Of a stretch of DNA of 5,628 nt, positions 1 to 5,628 are shown piece by piece. How positions within the stretch are numbered: position 1 is the stretch's first letter; each line of letters begins with the position of its first letter. The stretch is taken from positions 1-5,628 of the forward strand of contig MVRB01000014.1 in NCBI GenBank assembly GCA_002067635.1. The letters are read 5' to 3'. Below the pieces are notes generated by a model, which was given only the letters and a program-made list of their open reading frames with translations, made no database searches and had not been told where the DNA came from. Made by a program: the position numbers and the translations under genes. Source of the DNA: Methanomassiliicoccales archaeon PtaU1.Bin030 (GTDB lineage Archaea; Thermoplasmatota; Thermoplasmata; Methanomassiliicoccales; Methanomassiliicoccaceae).

Positions 1-136
1 AGCCGTTGCCAACGGCCTCAGGATGGGAAGGAAGGGCGATGCGGAGAGAATATTCGATTGATGGACCGTCCGAGAGACCCTTTCCATAGGGCTAACCGTT
101 CTTCTAAGGTCACCGCACGATGGCGGCCGGCACCTT

Positions 137-165
137 AGCATATCTCTGACCTTCCTAGATATGCT
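137..165. repeat. Perfect 9-bp inverted repeat
   Basis: AGCATATCT (137-145) and AGATATGCT (157-165) are exact reverse complements separated by 11 nt. GATATGCT recurs at 243-250. The repeat lies at the frameshift point of the UspA relic. A neighbouring potential stem pairs CTAAGGT (104-110) with ACCTTAG (132-138), enclosing CCGC/GCGG (113-116/123-126). There is no T-run after it, so I do not call it a terminator. It could be a protein-binding site, a structured RNA element or chance. Confidence 0.45.
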
Positions 166-420
166 TTCCCACCAGGTTCGCCCCCGGCCCCACGGGCACC
201 GGTGAGCAGCATCTGCGACCGGTTCTCTGAGGCATAGCGGAGGATATGCTCCGATGGCCGCCCCTTTCTCAGTACGGCCCTGCATTGCATCTCCAGGCCA
301 AGGGCTCTCTTCACGGCAAATTTGAGGGCCGCTTGGGCATTTGTCTCCTCTCCCTGTTCTTAGCCTCTGCCATCAGGGAGGGGACCTCGTTCAGCTACCT
401 GGACGGTACGAAGAAAAACG

Positions 421-427
421 ATAATTA
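421..427 (+). promoter_or_regulatory. TATA-like box of the S2P protease gene
   Basis: ATAATTA, preceded by the purine-rich stretch GAAGAAAAACG as a possible BRE, is one of the few AT-rich spots in this GC-rich region. Its centre is about 26 nt before the ATG at 450, which is the archaeal TATA-to-start-site distance, so transcription would begin at or next to the start codon. No Shine-Dalgarno sequence precedes that ATG, in keeping with a leaderless mRNA. The assignment is inferred from spacing and composition only. Confidence 0.5.
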
Positions 428-449
428 CCGCTGCCGCCAATCTTCATTC

Positions 450-1580
450 ATGAAGGCCTCGCTGCAGTTGGGCCGGGTGCTAGGCATCCCTATAAGGATA
501 CACGTCTCCTTCCTCCTGGTCCTGCCCCTTTTCACCCTATACTTCGCCTTCGTGAGCGCCAACGTTCTGGGCTTCACCCTTAGCTACAACGACCTCCCCA
601 TCAGCGATTGGCAAAAGCTCCTGCTGGGCCTGTTTGCGGCAGTCCTCTTCTTCATCGCGGTCCTGCTGCATGAGCTGTCACACTCGTATGTGGCGATACG
701 CAAGGGCTACAGGGTCTCCGGGATAACCCTCTTCATATTTGGAGGGGTCTCAGAGATCGAGAGCCAGCCCTCGGAGGCGCCCGGAGAGGCGCTGATGGCC
801 TTCGTAGGTCCCGCCACCAGCTTGGTCATAGGCGTGGCCCTCCTCCCAGTGTGGTACCTCACGAGGGGGCCGGGGAGCCTAGGAACGGACATCGTGTCCA
901 TCACCGCGGGTATGATGAGCTTCTACAACCTCCTTCTCGGACTCTTCAACCTCATTCCCGCGTTCCCCATGGACGGTGGAAGGGTGCTGAGGGCTTTGCT
1001 GGCCAGAAAGATAGGTTTCGGCCGGGCGACCAATGTGGTGGTGCAAGTGGGCAAGGCCATGGCCCTGGCCATGGGCCTCTTCGGGCTCCTGATATTCAAC
1101 CCGTGGTTGATCCTCATCGCCCTCTTCATCTACATGGGTGCGGGGGAGGAGCAGCGGGAGACCACAATATCCGAGGCGCTGGAAGGGCTGACGGTACGGC
1201 AGATCATGACATCCCCAGTATCCACCGTCACCACCGATATGACCGTTCGGCAAATGGTCGATAAGATGATGGCCGAGAAGCACCTTGGCTATCCAGTGAT
1301 GGAGGATGGCAAGGTGGTGGGCATAATAACGCTGCAAGATATTCAGAAGGTCCCCTCATCGGAGCAAGGCTCTGTTCTGGTCGGACAGCTTATGACGCGC
1401 GAGGTCATCTCCCTGCAGCCCGACGCGCCGGTGGTGGAGGCCCTGCAGGCGGTTACGCGGAACAACATCGGCCGGATCGTCATCATGGACCGTGGGCAGA
1501 TAGCCGGCATCATCAGCCGTTCAGACCTCATGCGCATCCTGGAGCTGCGCCTGGCGGAGAAAGGGCTGGTGCAGAGGTAG
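450..1580 (+). CDS. Site-2-protease-type membrane metalloprotease (M50) with two CBS domains
   Basis: This 376-residue protein is an M50-family intramembrane zinc protease, which cleaves membrane-embedded substrates. Zinc-site motifs are visible: HELSH at residues 74-78 in a hydrophobic segment, and NLIPAFPMDGG at 167-177, whose Asp175 is the expected third ligand. Likely membrane segments lie near 18-36, 57-76, 113-136, 155-170 and 200-230. After residue 245 come two CBS domains, about 248-300 and 312-365, each ending in the usual G-I-I-(T/S)-x-x-D pattern. CBS pairs commonly bind adenine nucleotides, so activity may respond to energy state. The frame is open from an ATG at 246, but the 68 extra residues look non-coding and overlap the UspA relic. 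The start at 450 (MKASLQLGRVLGIPIRIH) matches the family N-terminus and follows a well-placed TATA-like box. Length is normal for the CBS-tailed type. The substrate is unknown, and no anti-sigma or regulator partner is adjacent. Confidence 0.93.
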   Translation: MKASLQLGRVLGIPIRIHVSFLLVLPLFTLYFAFVSANVLGFTLSYNDLPISDWQKLLLGLFAAVLFFIAVLLHELSHSYVAIRKGYRVSGITLFIFGGVSEIESQPSEAPGEALMAFVGPATSLVIGVALLPVWYLTRGPGSLGTDIVSITAGMMSFYNLLLGLFNLIPAFPMDGGRVLRALLARKIGFGRATNVVVQVGKAMALAMGLFGLLIFNPWLILIALFIYMGAGEEQRETTISEALEGLTVRQIMTSPVSTVTTDMTVRQMVDKMMAEKHLGYPVMEDGKVVGIITLQDIQKVPSSEQGSVLVGQLMTREVISLQPDAPVVEALQAVTRNNIGRIVIMDRGQIAGIISRSDLMRILELRLAEKGLVQR

Positions 1581-1752
1581 AACAGCGCCCAAGCGTAAGA
1601 TGGTGACATCCTCCTCATGGCTTCTGGATGAGGCCTTACCTGTTTAGGCGGATGAGACGGCCGCATGGGAAGCTCAGCACGGACACTCATCAGAGGCATA
1701 CGATAGGGGAGATCGAGGATATCATCCGCGTGCCATCAGACGGTTGCTTTCA
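1581..1752. other. Gap between convergent genes, no gene seen
   Basis: This gap separates the ends of the protease gene (+) and the GMC oxidoreductase gene (-). Short open frames on both strands have no recognisable protein character. A weak hairpin pairs CCTCAT (1613-1618) with ATGAGG (1628-1633) around a 9-nt loop. It lacks a T-rich tail, so a terminator role is only possible. No RNA gene is apparent. Confidence 0.5.
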
Positions 1753-3033
1753 TCAAAGACCTTTAAGGATGCAGCGGGATGCTCTCAGGGCAAGCGCGGC
1801 CGCCGTGAGCACCGTGGGCAGACCTGGGGACCTCGGCATCAGGGAGAGGTCAGCGACCCAGATGTTCTCGGGAAGTGATGAAGGATGCATGGAACCGACG
1901 TCCTCCTTACCAAGGGGAACGGTGCCGCCAAGATGGCCGCCGTGAAGCAGGCCGTTGACGAACGGGCCCTGCACCCCCGCCCCCTCCATGATCGATCTGA
2001 CCTCGTCGCTAGCAGCTGCCAGACGCTGCTGGTCCCTCTCGCTCACCGGCTTATGAACCGTCCCATCCGTAAGCACCCGTCCGTTGGCCTCCTCGGCCAG
2101 TTTGACCATGGCACCGACCCTGTCGTTCAAGCCTACCCCCCTCCACGGACGGTGGAACATGTGCGAGAGCACGTCCAGATATGGAGAGATGATGTAGCCG
2201 TCCCTCTGGGAGTACCAGACCATGGGCGGCTCCTCCAGCTGCCTCGCGTTCTTAGTAACGCCTCCGACGGTCAGGACGAGGTCCGCCCACAGAGTATCGC
2301 TGGGCTCGATGCCCGAGACCCTGAGGATCTGAGCGGTGCCTATGCCCCCCGCGGCCAGGACCACCATGTCCCCCTTGATGATCTCTCCCCCCTGCAGCTG
2401 CACTCCCGCCGCCCTGCCCCCCTCCAGGATGACCCTGCTCACACCGGTGCCGGACCTGAGCGTGCTTCCCATGCGCATCGCCTCGCCCAAGAACCTCCGC
2501 GAGTCCCACTTGGCGCCGGTGGCGCAGCCGAGCTCGCACAGCCCACAGGAGGCGCATCGCTCCATGTCCACAGCCTTCGGCGTGGCCCGGGGACCCAGCC
2601 CTCGGCGCTGGGCCACGGCGAACATCTCCCTGGTAAGGGGACGCCACCTATCCATGGGTGCGGTGGCGATCCCCACGCAGCCCTCCAGCTCCTCGTACTC
2701 CCTCTTGAGGTCGAGACCGATCTCTCGGAGGCTGTCGTCGGCCCGGACCATGTTCCCGCAGGTGACGAGGGTGCAGCCACCAACGGCGATGGAGCGCACC
2801 AGCAGCAGCTTCTCGCTCGATCGCGAGGTCCGGTATGCGGGGATGAACCTGGAGACCTTATCCTCCCCACCAAGCAGGCCCATGCGGCGAACGGGCTCGG
2901 CGAGGCCTATTCTCCGGGTGAACGGCATGAAGCGCCCGCCCGCCTCCAGGACCACGACCTCCACCCCCCCTCTTGCCAGCTCAAGGGCGGCAGTGGCCCC
3001 GCCTGCTCCCGAGCCCACCACGATCGCCCTCAT
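1753..3033 (-). CDS. GMC-type FAD-dependent oxidoreductase with four-Cys motif
   Basis: This 426-residue flavoenzyme resembles the GMC alcohol oxidase/dehydrogenase family. A Rossmann FAD motif (GSGAGG, residues 7-12) opens the protein, and Glu30 after strand two should hold the ribose. SIAVGGCTLVTCGNMVR (81-97) fits the first GMC signature, and LAAGGIGTAQILRVSGI (226-242) fits the second. The C-terminal region has HGGHLGGT (364-371) with candidate catalytic histidines, then NIWVADLSLMPRS. A CX2CX2CX3C motif (Cys160, 163, 166, 170) followed by GAK sits in the middle; similar motifs occur in GMC relatives such as long-chain alcohol oxidases, and the spacing could hold a [4Fe-4S] cluster. The usual Asn or His before the late proline is Leu405 (SPGLPT). 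There is no signal peptide or membrane segment. The substrate is probably an alcohol, but this is not determined. The second of two tandem ATGs is chosen because GGAGG lies 4 nt before it; the first (3036) is only 1 nt away. The gene overlaps the stop of the preceding operon gene. Confidence 0.87.
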   Translation of the reverse strand: MRAIVVGSGAGGATAALELARGGVEVVVLEAGGRFMPFTRRIGLAEPVRRMGLLGGEDKVSRFIPAYRTSRSSEKLLLVRSIAVGGCTLVTCGNMVRADDSLREIGLDLKREYEELEGCVGIATAPMDRWRPLTREMFAVAQRRGLGPRATPKAVDMERCASCGLCELGCATGAKWDSRRFLGEAMRMGSTLRSGTGVSRVILEGGRAAGVQLQGGEIIKGDMVVLAAGGIGTAQILRVSGIEPSDTLWADLVLTVGGVTKNARQLEEPPMVWYSQRDGYIISPYLDVLSHMFHRPWRGVGLNDRVGAMVKLAEEANGRVLTDGTVHKPVSERDQQRLAAASDEVRSIMEGAGVQGPFVNGLLHGGHLGGTVPLGKEDVGSMHPSSLPENIWVADLSLMPRSPGLPTVLTAAALALRASRCILKGL

Positions 3034-3629
3034 CATGCCTCCTCGATGCTGATGCTCGCAACGCACTGGGGGGCTCCATCGGTGAGGTGCTCTCGGAACA
3101 GCATCTTAGCTCCAGGGTTCAGCCCGCTGACCGCACCCTCGTCCACCGCGCTGAGGACCGTGCATACGTCCTTTGAATAGTGCGGGGACAGCGCGCATCG
3201 GGAAACCACCAGCCGGTCGCCCCCGGGACCGGTTGAGACCGTGAACTCTATGCCCAGGATGTTGTACATAACGCCTACCGCCTGCAGCAGCTCCCTCCTG
3301 GTCTCGCCGACACCGAGGCGTCTACGGGCATTTCTCCCCATCGCCTCACCGACGGAGAACAGGGCGGTCCTGCCCAGAGGAATGGCATTTTCACGTCCCA
3401 CGCCCCTGATCAGCGCCTCCACCCTCCTGCGGTGCCCCTGAGCCATGGCCGCCCTCCGGTCCTCCAAACGACGGCTGCGAGGATCCCCTTCGTTCATGAG
3501 CCCTCCCGGGACATGCTCTTCCAGAAGCTTGTCGAGGGCGGCAAAGGTCGATGACCTGATCCTCTCTATCTCCCGGACCTTCATGAAACGGGGCATCCAA
3601 CACGATGCCAGCTGCAGCCTCAGGCTCAT
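3033..3629 (-). CDS. Small cysteine-containing protein, ATC-hydrolase-like family
   Basis: This 198-residue soluble protein has no signal peptide or membrane segment. Residues 12-115 are mostly helical-looking and rich in Arg and Glu. The C-terminal part carries Cys145, Cys156, Asp163-Glu164-Gly165, Leu170-Asn171-Pro172, Gly185 and Cys189. This order (C, C, D-E, then N-P, then L-x-x-G-x-x-x-C) resembles the L-2-amino-thiazoline-4-carboxylic acid hydrolase-like family, in which most members are uncharacterised. I recognise the pattern from memory and not from an alignment, so the true reaction is unknown. It could act on a thioester or cysteine adduct made by its neighbours, but that is inference. 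The ATG at 3629 lies 2 nt after the ligase stop, and a GAGGGGG stretch 6-12 nt upstream can serve as ribosome binding site. The frame stays open to 3887, but that extension only shadows the ligase gene. Met12 and Met16 are later alternative starts. Confidence 0.8.
   Translation of the reverse strand: MSLRLQLASCWMPRFMKVREIERIRSSTFAALDKLLEEHVPGGLMNEGDPRSRRLEDRRAAMAQGHRRRVEALIRGVGRENAIPLGRTALFSVGEAMGRNARRRLGVGETRRELLQAVGVMYNILGIEFTVSTGPGGDRLVVSRCALSPHYSKDVCTVLSAVDEGAVSGLNPGAKMLFREHLTDGAPQCVASISIEEA
3038..3042 (-). promoter_or_regulatory. Shine-Dalgarno inside the preceding gene's end
   Basis: GGAGG lies within the last codons of the 198-residue gene, 4 nt before the ATG at 3033 and 1 nt before the ATG at 3036. 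With the ATGATGA stop/start overlap, it indicates that the oxidoreductase is translated by coupling to the upstream gene. It also favours the second ATG as the start. Confidence 0.55.
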
Positions 3630-3631
3630 CC

Positions 3632-5628
3632 CTACCCCCTCATCCTTCCCAGGTGCAGGACCTCGCTGGGGAGGGGGGACCCGGAGTAGATGGCATCGAT
3701 GACGCGGGCGTACCTCTTCATCACCTGCCCCCTGCGCAGCTTCATGTTGGCCGTGAGCTCGCCCCCTTGGACCGAGAGGGTGTTGGGGAGGACCACCCAG
3801 GCCTTGACCTGCTCCGGATGTGAAAGCTGGGAGTTGAGCATCTCCACCCTGGCATCGATATCTGGTGAGACAGCATCCTCGGACCACACCATCGCAGCGC
3901 AGAAGGGTCGTCCTTCGCCAACGACCATGGCCTCGAACACCCCGGGGATGTCCCGCAGCGCCGTTTCCACCTTCAGGAGATTGACGTACTTGCCGTAGGA
4001 GGTCTTTATCAGCTCTTTTTTCCGGCCGTCCAGGACCAAGCTTCCTTCCTCAATTAGGTGGCCTATGTCACCGGTCAGGAGGTACCCCTCCCTGAAGGGC
4101 TGCTCCTTTACACCATAGTATCCGCTGGTCACCTGAGGCCCCTTCACCAGGACCTCGCCGTCAGCGGAAATGGTGACCTCCGTCCGGGGGAGGGGCTCCC
4201 CCACCGTGCCGATGCGATTTCGACCCGGGTAGTTGATGGTCACCAGCGGGGCCTCGGTGAGGCCGTAGGCGTTGTGCACCTCTATGCCCAGGCGGCGCAG
4301 GGACGTGAGTATCTCAGGGCTCATGGGACCGGAGCCGCAGATCAGATAGTCGCAGCGGTCCAGTCCCGCGGCCCTCAGTGCCTTCCGCCTTACGATAGAT
4401 GGCAGGAACAATCGCTTCAGCCTGCTAGGCCTCTCCAGGAAGCCCTTGGCCAGAGGGTTGGCCATCAGCCCGTCCCACATCTTCTCGTAAAAACGGGGCA
4501 CCGAGAAGAACACCGTCGGGCGGACCTTTACCAACCCCTCCTGCAACCTCCTGAAATCCCCGAGGAAGTAGATGTTCAGCGTGGTGGGGGCGTAGAACAG
4601 GGAGTAGGTGGCGAGGATCCCCTCCACCACATGGTTCATGGGCAGGAATGACAAGTAATAGGCCTCGCTGTTGCGCACCCTCCACGGAGGCAGCGACGCC
4701 ATGCACTCGGCCATGAACCGCAGGTGATGGTGGCGGAACAGCACTCCCTTGGCCAAGCCCGTGGTGCTGGAGGTGTAGCGGAGGGTTGCTATATCCCCGA
4801 AGCCTACCGGTGAGCGGTCGCCGCTCTCCTCGCCTAGCTTTAGGAAGGCCTCCCAGGGTGTGACCCTGTCCGTAAGGTCCTCTGTCAGGGAGCGGCAGAA
4901 GGATATCATTCTTGCCGACGTCCTCATTTCCCTCACGTGGCTCATCACGGCCTCCGAGCCGATGAGCACAAGCCTCGACCCGCTGTCCTCTATCAGTTCG
5001 TCCAGTTCCGATGGTGGGCTGGTGTAGTAAAGCGGAACGCTCACCGCCCCCACCAAGCCCAGGGCGACGTCCAGTATCAGGTAACGGCTGCTGTTCGTCC
5101 CCACGATGGCCACGCGGTCCCCTTTACCGACCCCCAGGGCCCGCAGGGCCCCGGCCGCCCGGAGCATGTCTCTGCGGACATCCTCGGCAGGGCAGGCCAC
5201 GGCCTCCCCGTCAACGAGATCATGGAGCCGGACCGGCCTCCGCCTGCTTCTGAGCCGGAAGAGCACCTGCTCATGGACCGTCCTATCGCTTCTGTGCAGG
5301 AAGCCATTGTACACGGAGAACTCCAGCAGCCGGGGAAGCAGCTCCTTCCAATCCACCGTAATAGGCCCGAGAAGCTCCTCCACGTTGTCCGTCCTGAACT
5401 CCCTCCGCTCCCGCAGGTAGGGGGCTACCACCCTGAGGTCATCCGTTGCTCCCCGCTCCATGAGCACCATCGCCTGAGGGAGGTACAGTGGGCGCGGGAG
5501 CCTGATGCCCAGCCTCCCCCTGGCCCACGCTCTGGTGAGCTCCACCACCTCACTCACCGTGGGAAGCGTGTCGGCAGCGCCCATAAGATGGAATATGCGC
5601 CCCTCCGCCCGGGGGTCCAATGTCAGAC
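3632..5628 (-). CDS. SDR reductase (C-terminal part) fused to AMP-forming acyl-CoA ligase, 5'-partial
   Basis: The frame is open through the right edge, so the true start lies outside the window; the TTG at 5620 is not a credible start. Residues are numbered from that TTG. Residues 1-130 (GRIFHLMGAADTLPT, LGPITVDWKELLPRLLEF) look like the tail of an extended SDR or fatty-acyl-reductase-type NAD(P)-binding domain; its cofactor and catalytic motifs would lie upstream. Residues 130-645 form a complete adenylating enzyme. They include YTSSTTGLAKGV (282-293) as phosphate-binding loop, YGLTE (452-456), TGD (516-518) and GRKKELIK (532-539). The LTANMKLRR end contains Lys627, the expected catalytic lysine. 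The C-terminus resembles long-chain acyl-CoA synthetases, so the likely reaction is fatty or aromatic acid plus ATP and CoA to acyl-CoA. The phosphate loop has Ser285 where Gly is usual and Ala290 where Pro is usual. The gene heads a three-gene operon with 2 nt to the next start. Confidence 0.88.
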   Translation of the reverse strand, partial: LTLDPRAEGRIFHLMGAADTLPTVSEVVELTRAWARGRLGIRLPRPLYLPQAMVLMERGATDDLRVVAPYLRERREFRTDNVEELLGPITVDWKELLPRLLEFSVYNGFLHRSDRTVHEQVLFRLRSRRRPVRLHDLVDGEAVACPAEDVRRDMLRAAGALRALGVGKGDRVAIVGTNSSRYLILDVALGLVGAVSVPLYYTSPPSELDELIEDSGSRLVLIGSEAVMSHVREMRTSARMISFCRSLTEDLTDRVTPWEAFLKLGEESGDRSPVGFGDIATLRYTSSTTGLAKGVLFRHHHLRFMAECMASLPPWRVRNSEAYYLSFLPMNHVVEGILATYSLFYAPTTLNIYFLGDFRRLQEGLVKVRPTVFFSVPRFYEKMWDGLMANPLAKGFLERPSRLKRLFLPSIVRRKALRAAGLDRCDYLICGSGPMSPEILTSLRRLGIEVHNAYGLTEAPLVTINYPGRNRIGTVGEPLPRTEVTISADGEVLVKGPQVTSGYYGVKEQPFREGYLLTGDIGHLIEEGSLVLDGRKKELIKTSYGKYVNLLKVETALRDIPGVFEAMVVGEGRPFCAAMVWSEDAVSPDIDARVEMLNSQLSHPEQVKAWVVLPNTLSVQGGELTANMKLRRGQVMKRYARVIDAIYSGSPLPSEVLHLGRMRG

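Larger units (their letters stand above)
110..443 (-). pseudogene. Decayed universal stress protein (UspA family) relic
   Basis: Minus-strand reading gives UspA-like protein in pieces. Codons 363-443 read RLAAAVIIVFLRTVQ, like the second beta strand of the fold. An in-frame TAA (360-362) follows. A 74-codon open stretch (138-359) then contains AVLRKGRPSEHILRYASE and MLLTGARGAGG, matching the family pattern G-x-P-x-E-x-I-x-x-Y-A followed by the nucleotide-binding G-x-x-G loop, and then YLG. This frame stops at 135-137, but the shifted frame continues with RYAKVPAAIVR and a TGA at 110-112, a typical UspA C-terminal strand. About 14 nt seem lost at the junction, judged from normal spacing. The N-terminal third is absent: a TGA (444-446) precedes the relic and the protease gene occupies that DNA. 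Recognition is by motif only, but three family segments in the right order make chance unlikely. It could in principle be a rearranged gene or a sequencing error, though the missing start argues against a functional product. Confidence 0.66.

Noticed and set aside
1..61. End of an upstream plus-strand gene stopping with TGA at 59-61
   Set aside because: All three plus frames and at least one minus frame are open to the left edge over this short span, so no frame can be preferred.
246..449. Protease start at the upstream ATG (246), adding 68 residues
   Set aside because: The added residues have no family character, overlap the UspA relic and contain the TATA-like box. The ATG at 450 fits the family N-terminus.
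1613..1633. Hairpin after the protease gene as a terminator
   Set aside because: The stem is only 6 bp with a 9-nt loop and no T-run, too weak to call.
1885..3180. Long plus-strand open frame of 431 codons opposite the GMC gene
   Set aside because: It is antisense to a well-supported flavoenzyme gene. The Pro/His/Arg-rich translation has no motif, as expected for a shadow frame in GC-rich DNA.
3630..3887. N-terminal extension of the small ATC-hydrolase-like protein
   Set aside because: It lies wholly within the ligase gene in another frame and reads as low-complexity Gly/Arg/His. The ATG at 3629 is 2 nt after the ligase stop with a G-rich site upstream.
5618..5620. TTG as start codon of the ligase fusion
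   Set aside because: The frame continues to the window edge, and the residues after it already lie inside a folded SDR-like tail, so the gene is cut by the window.
1..5628. CRISPR array, tRNA, insertion sequence or att site
   Set aside because: I saw no regularly spaced repeats, tRNA-like cloverleaf, transposase motif or matching direct repeats flanking a segment.

Overview
The window is GC-rich (about 60% by eye) and reads as archaeal. The one promoter I can place puts an AT-rich TATA-like box about 26 nt before an ATG, which suggests a leaderless transcript. Arginine AGG and isoleucine ATA codons are common. The membrane protease has the CBS-tailed form often seen in archaea. A GC-rich euryarchaeon, perhaps Thermoplasmata-like, is my guess; no rRNA or other marker gene is present to confirm it.

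Layout. Positions 1-449 hold no intact gene. On the minus strand, 110-443 carries the decayed remains of a universal stress protein (UspA family): its start is missing, and it has an in-frame stop and a late frameshift. The promoter of the next gene lies inside this relic. Positions 450-1580 (+) encode a site-2-protease-type membrane metalloprotease with two C-terminal CBS domains. Positions 1581-1752 are a short gap between convergent genes.

From 1753 to the right edge, all genes are on the minus strand in a tightly packed operon. In transcription order they are: (i) a large fusion protein, cut by the window edge, with the tail of an SDR-type NAD(P)-dependent reductase followed by a full AMP-forming acyl-CoA ligase (3632-5628); (ii) 2 nt later, a 198-residue protein whose cysteine pattern resembles the L-2-amino-thiazoline-4-carboxylate hydrolase-like family (3033-3629); (iii) overlapping its stop, an FAD-dependent GMC-type oxidoreductase with an inserted four-cysteine motif (1753-3033).

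How they may work together. Coupled translation of an acyl-activating ligase fused to a reductase, a small cysteine-bearing protein and an FAD alcohol-oxidase-like enzyme suggests one pathway acting on a carboxylic acid, its thioester and the related aldehyde or alcohol. Substrate and direction cannot be read from the sequence. This operon is the best candidate here for an undescribed system. The protease appears unrelated to it and is convergently transcribed.
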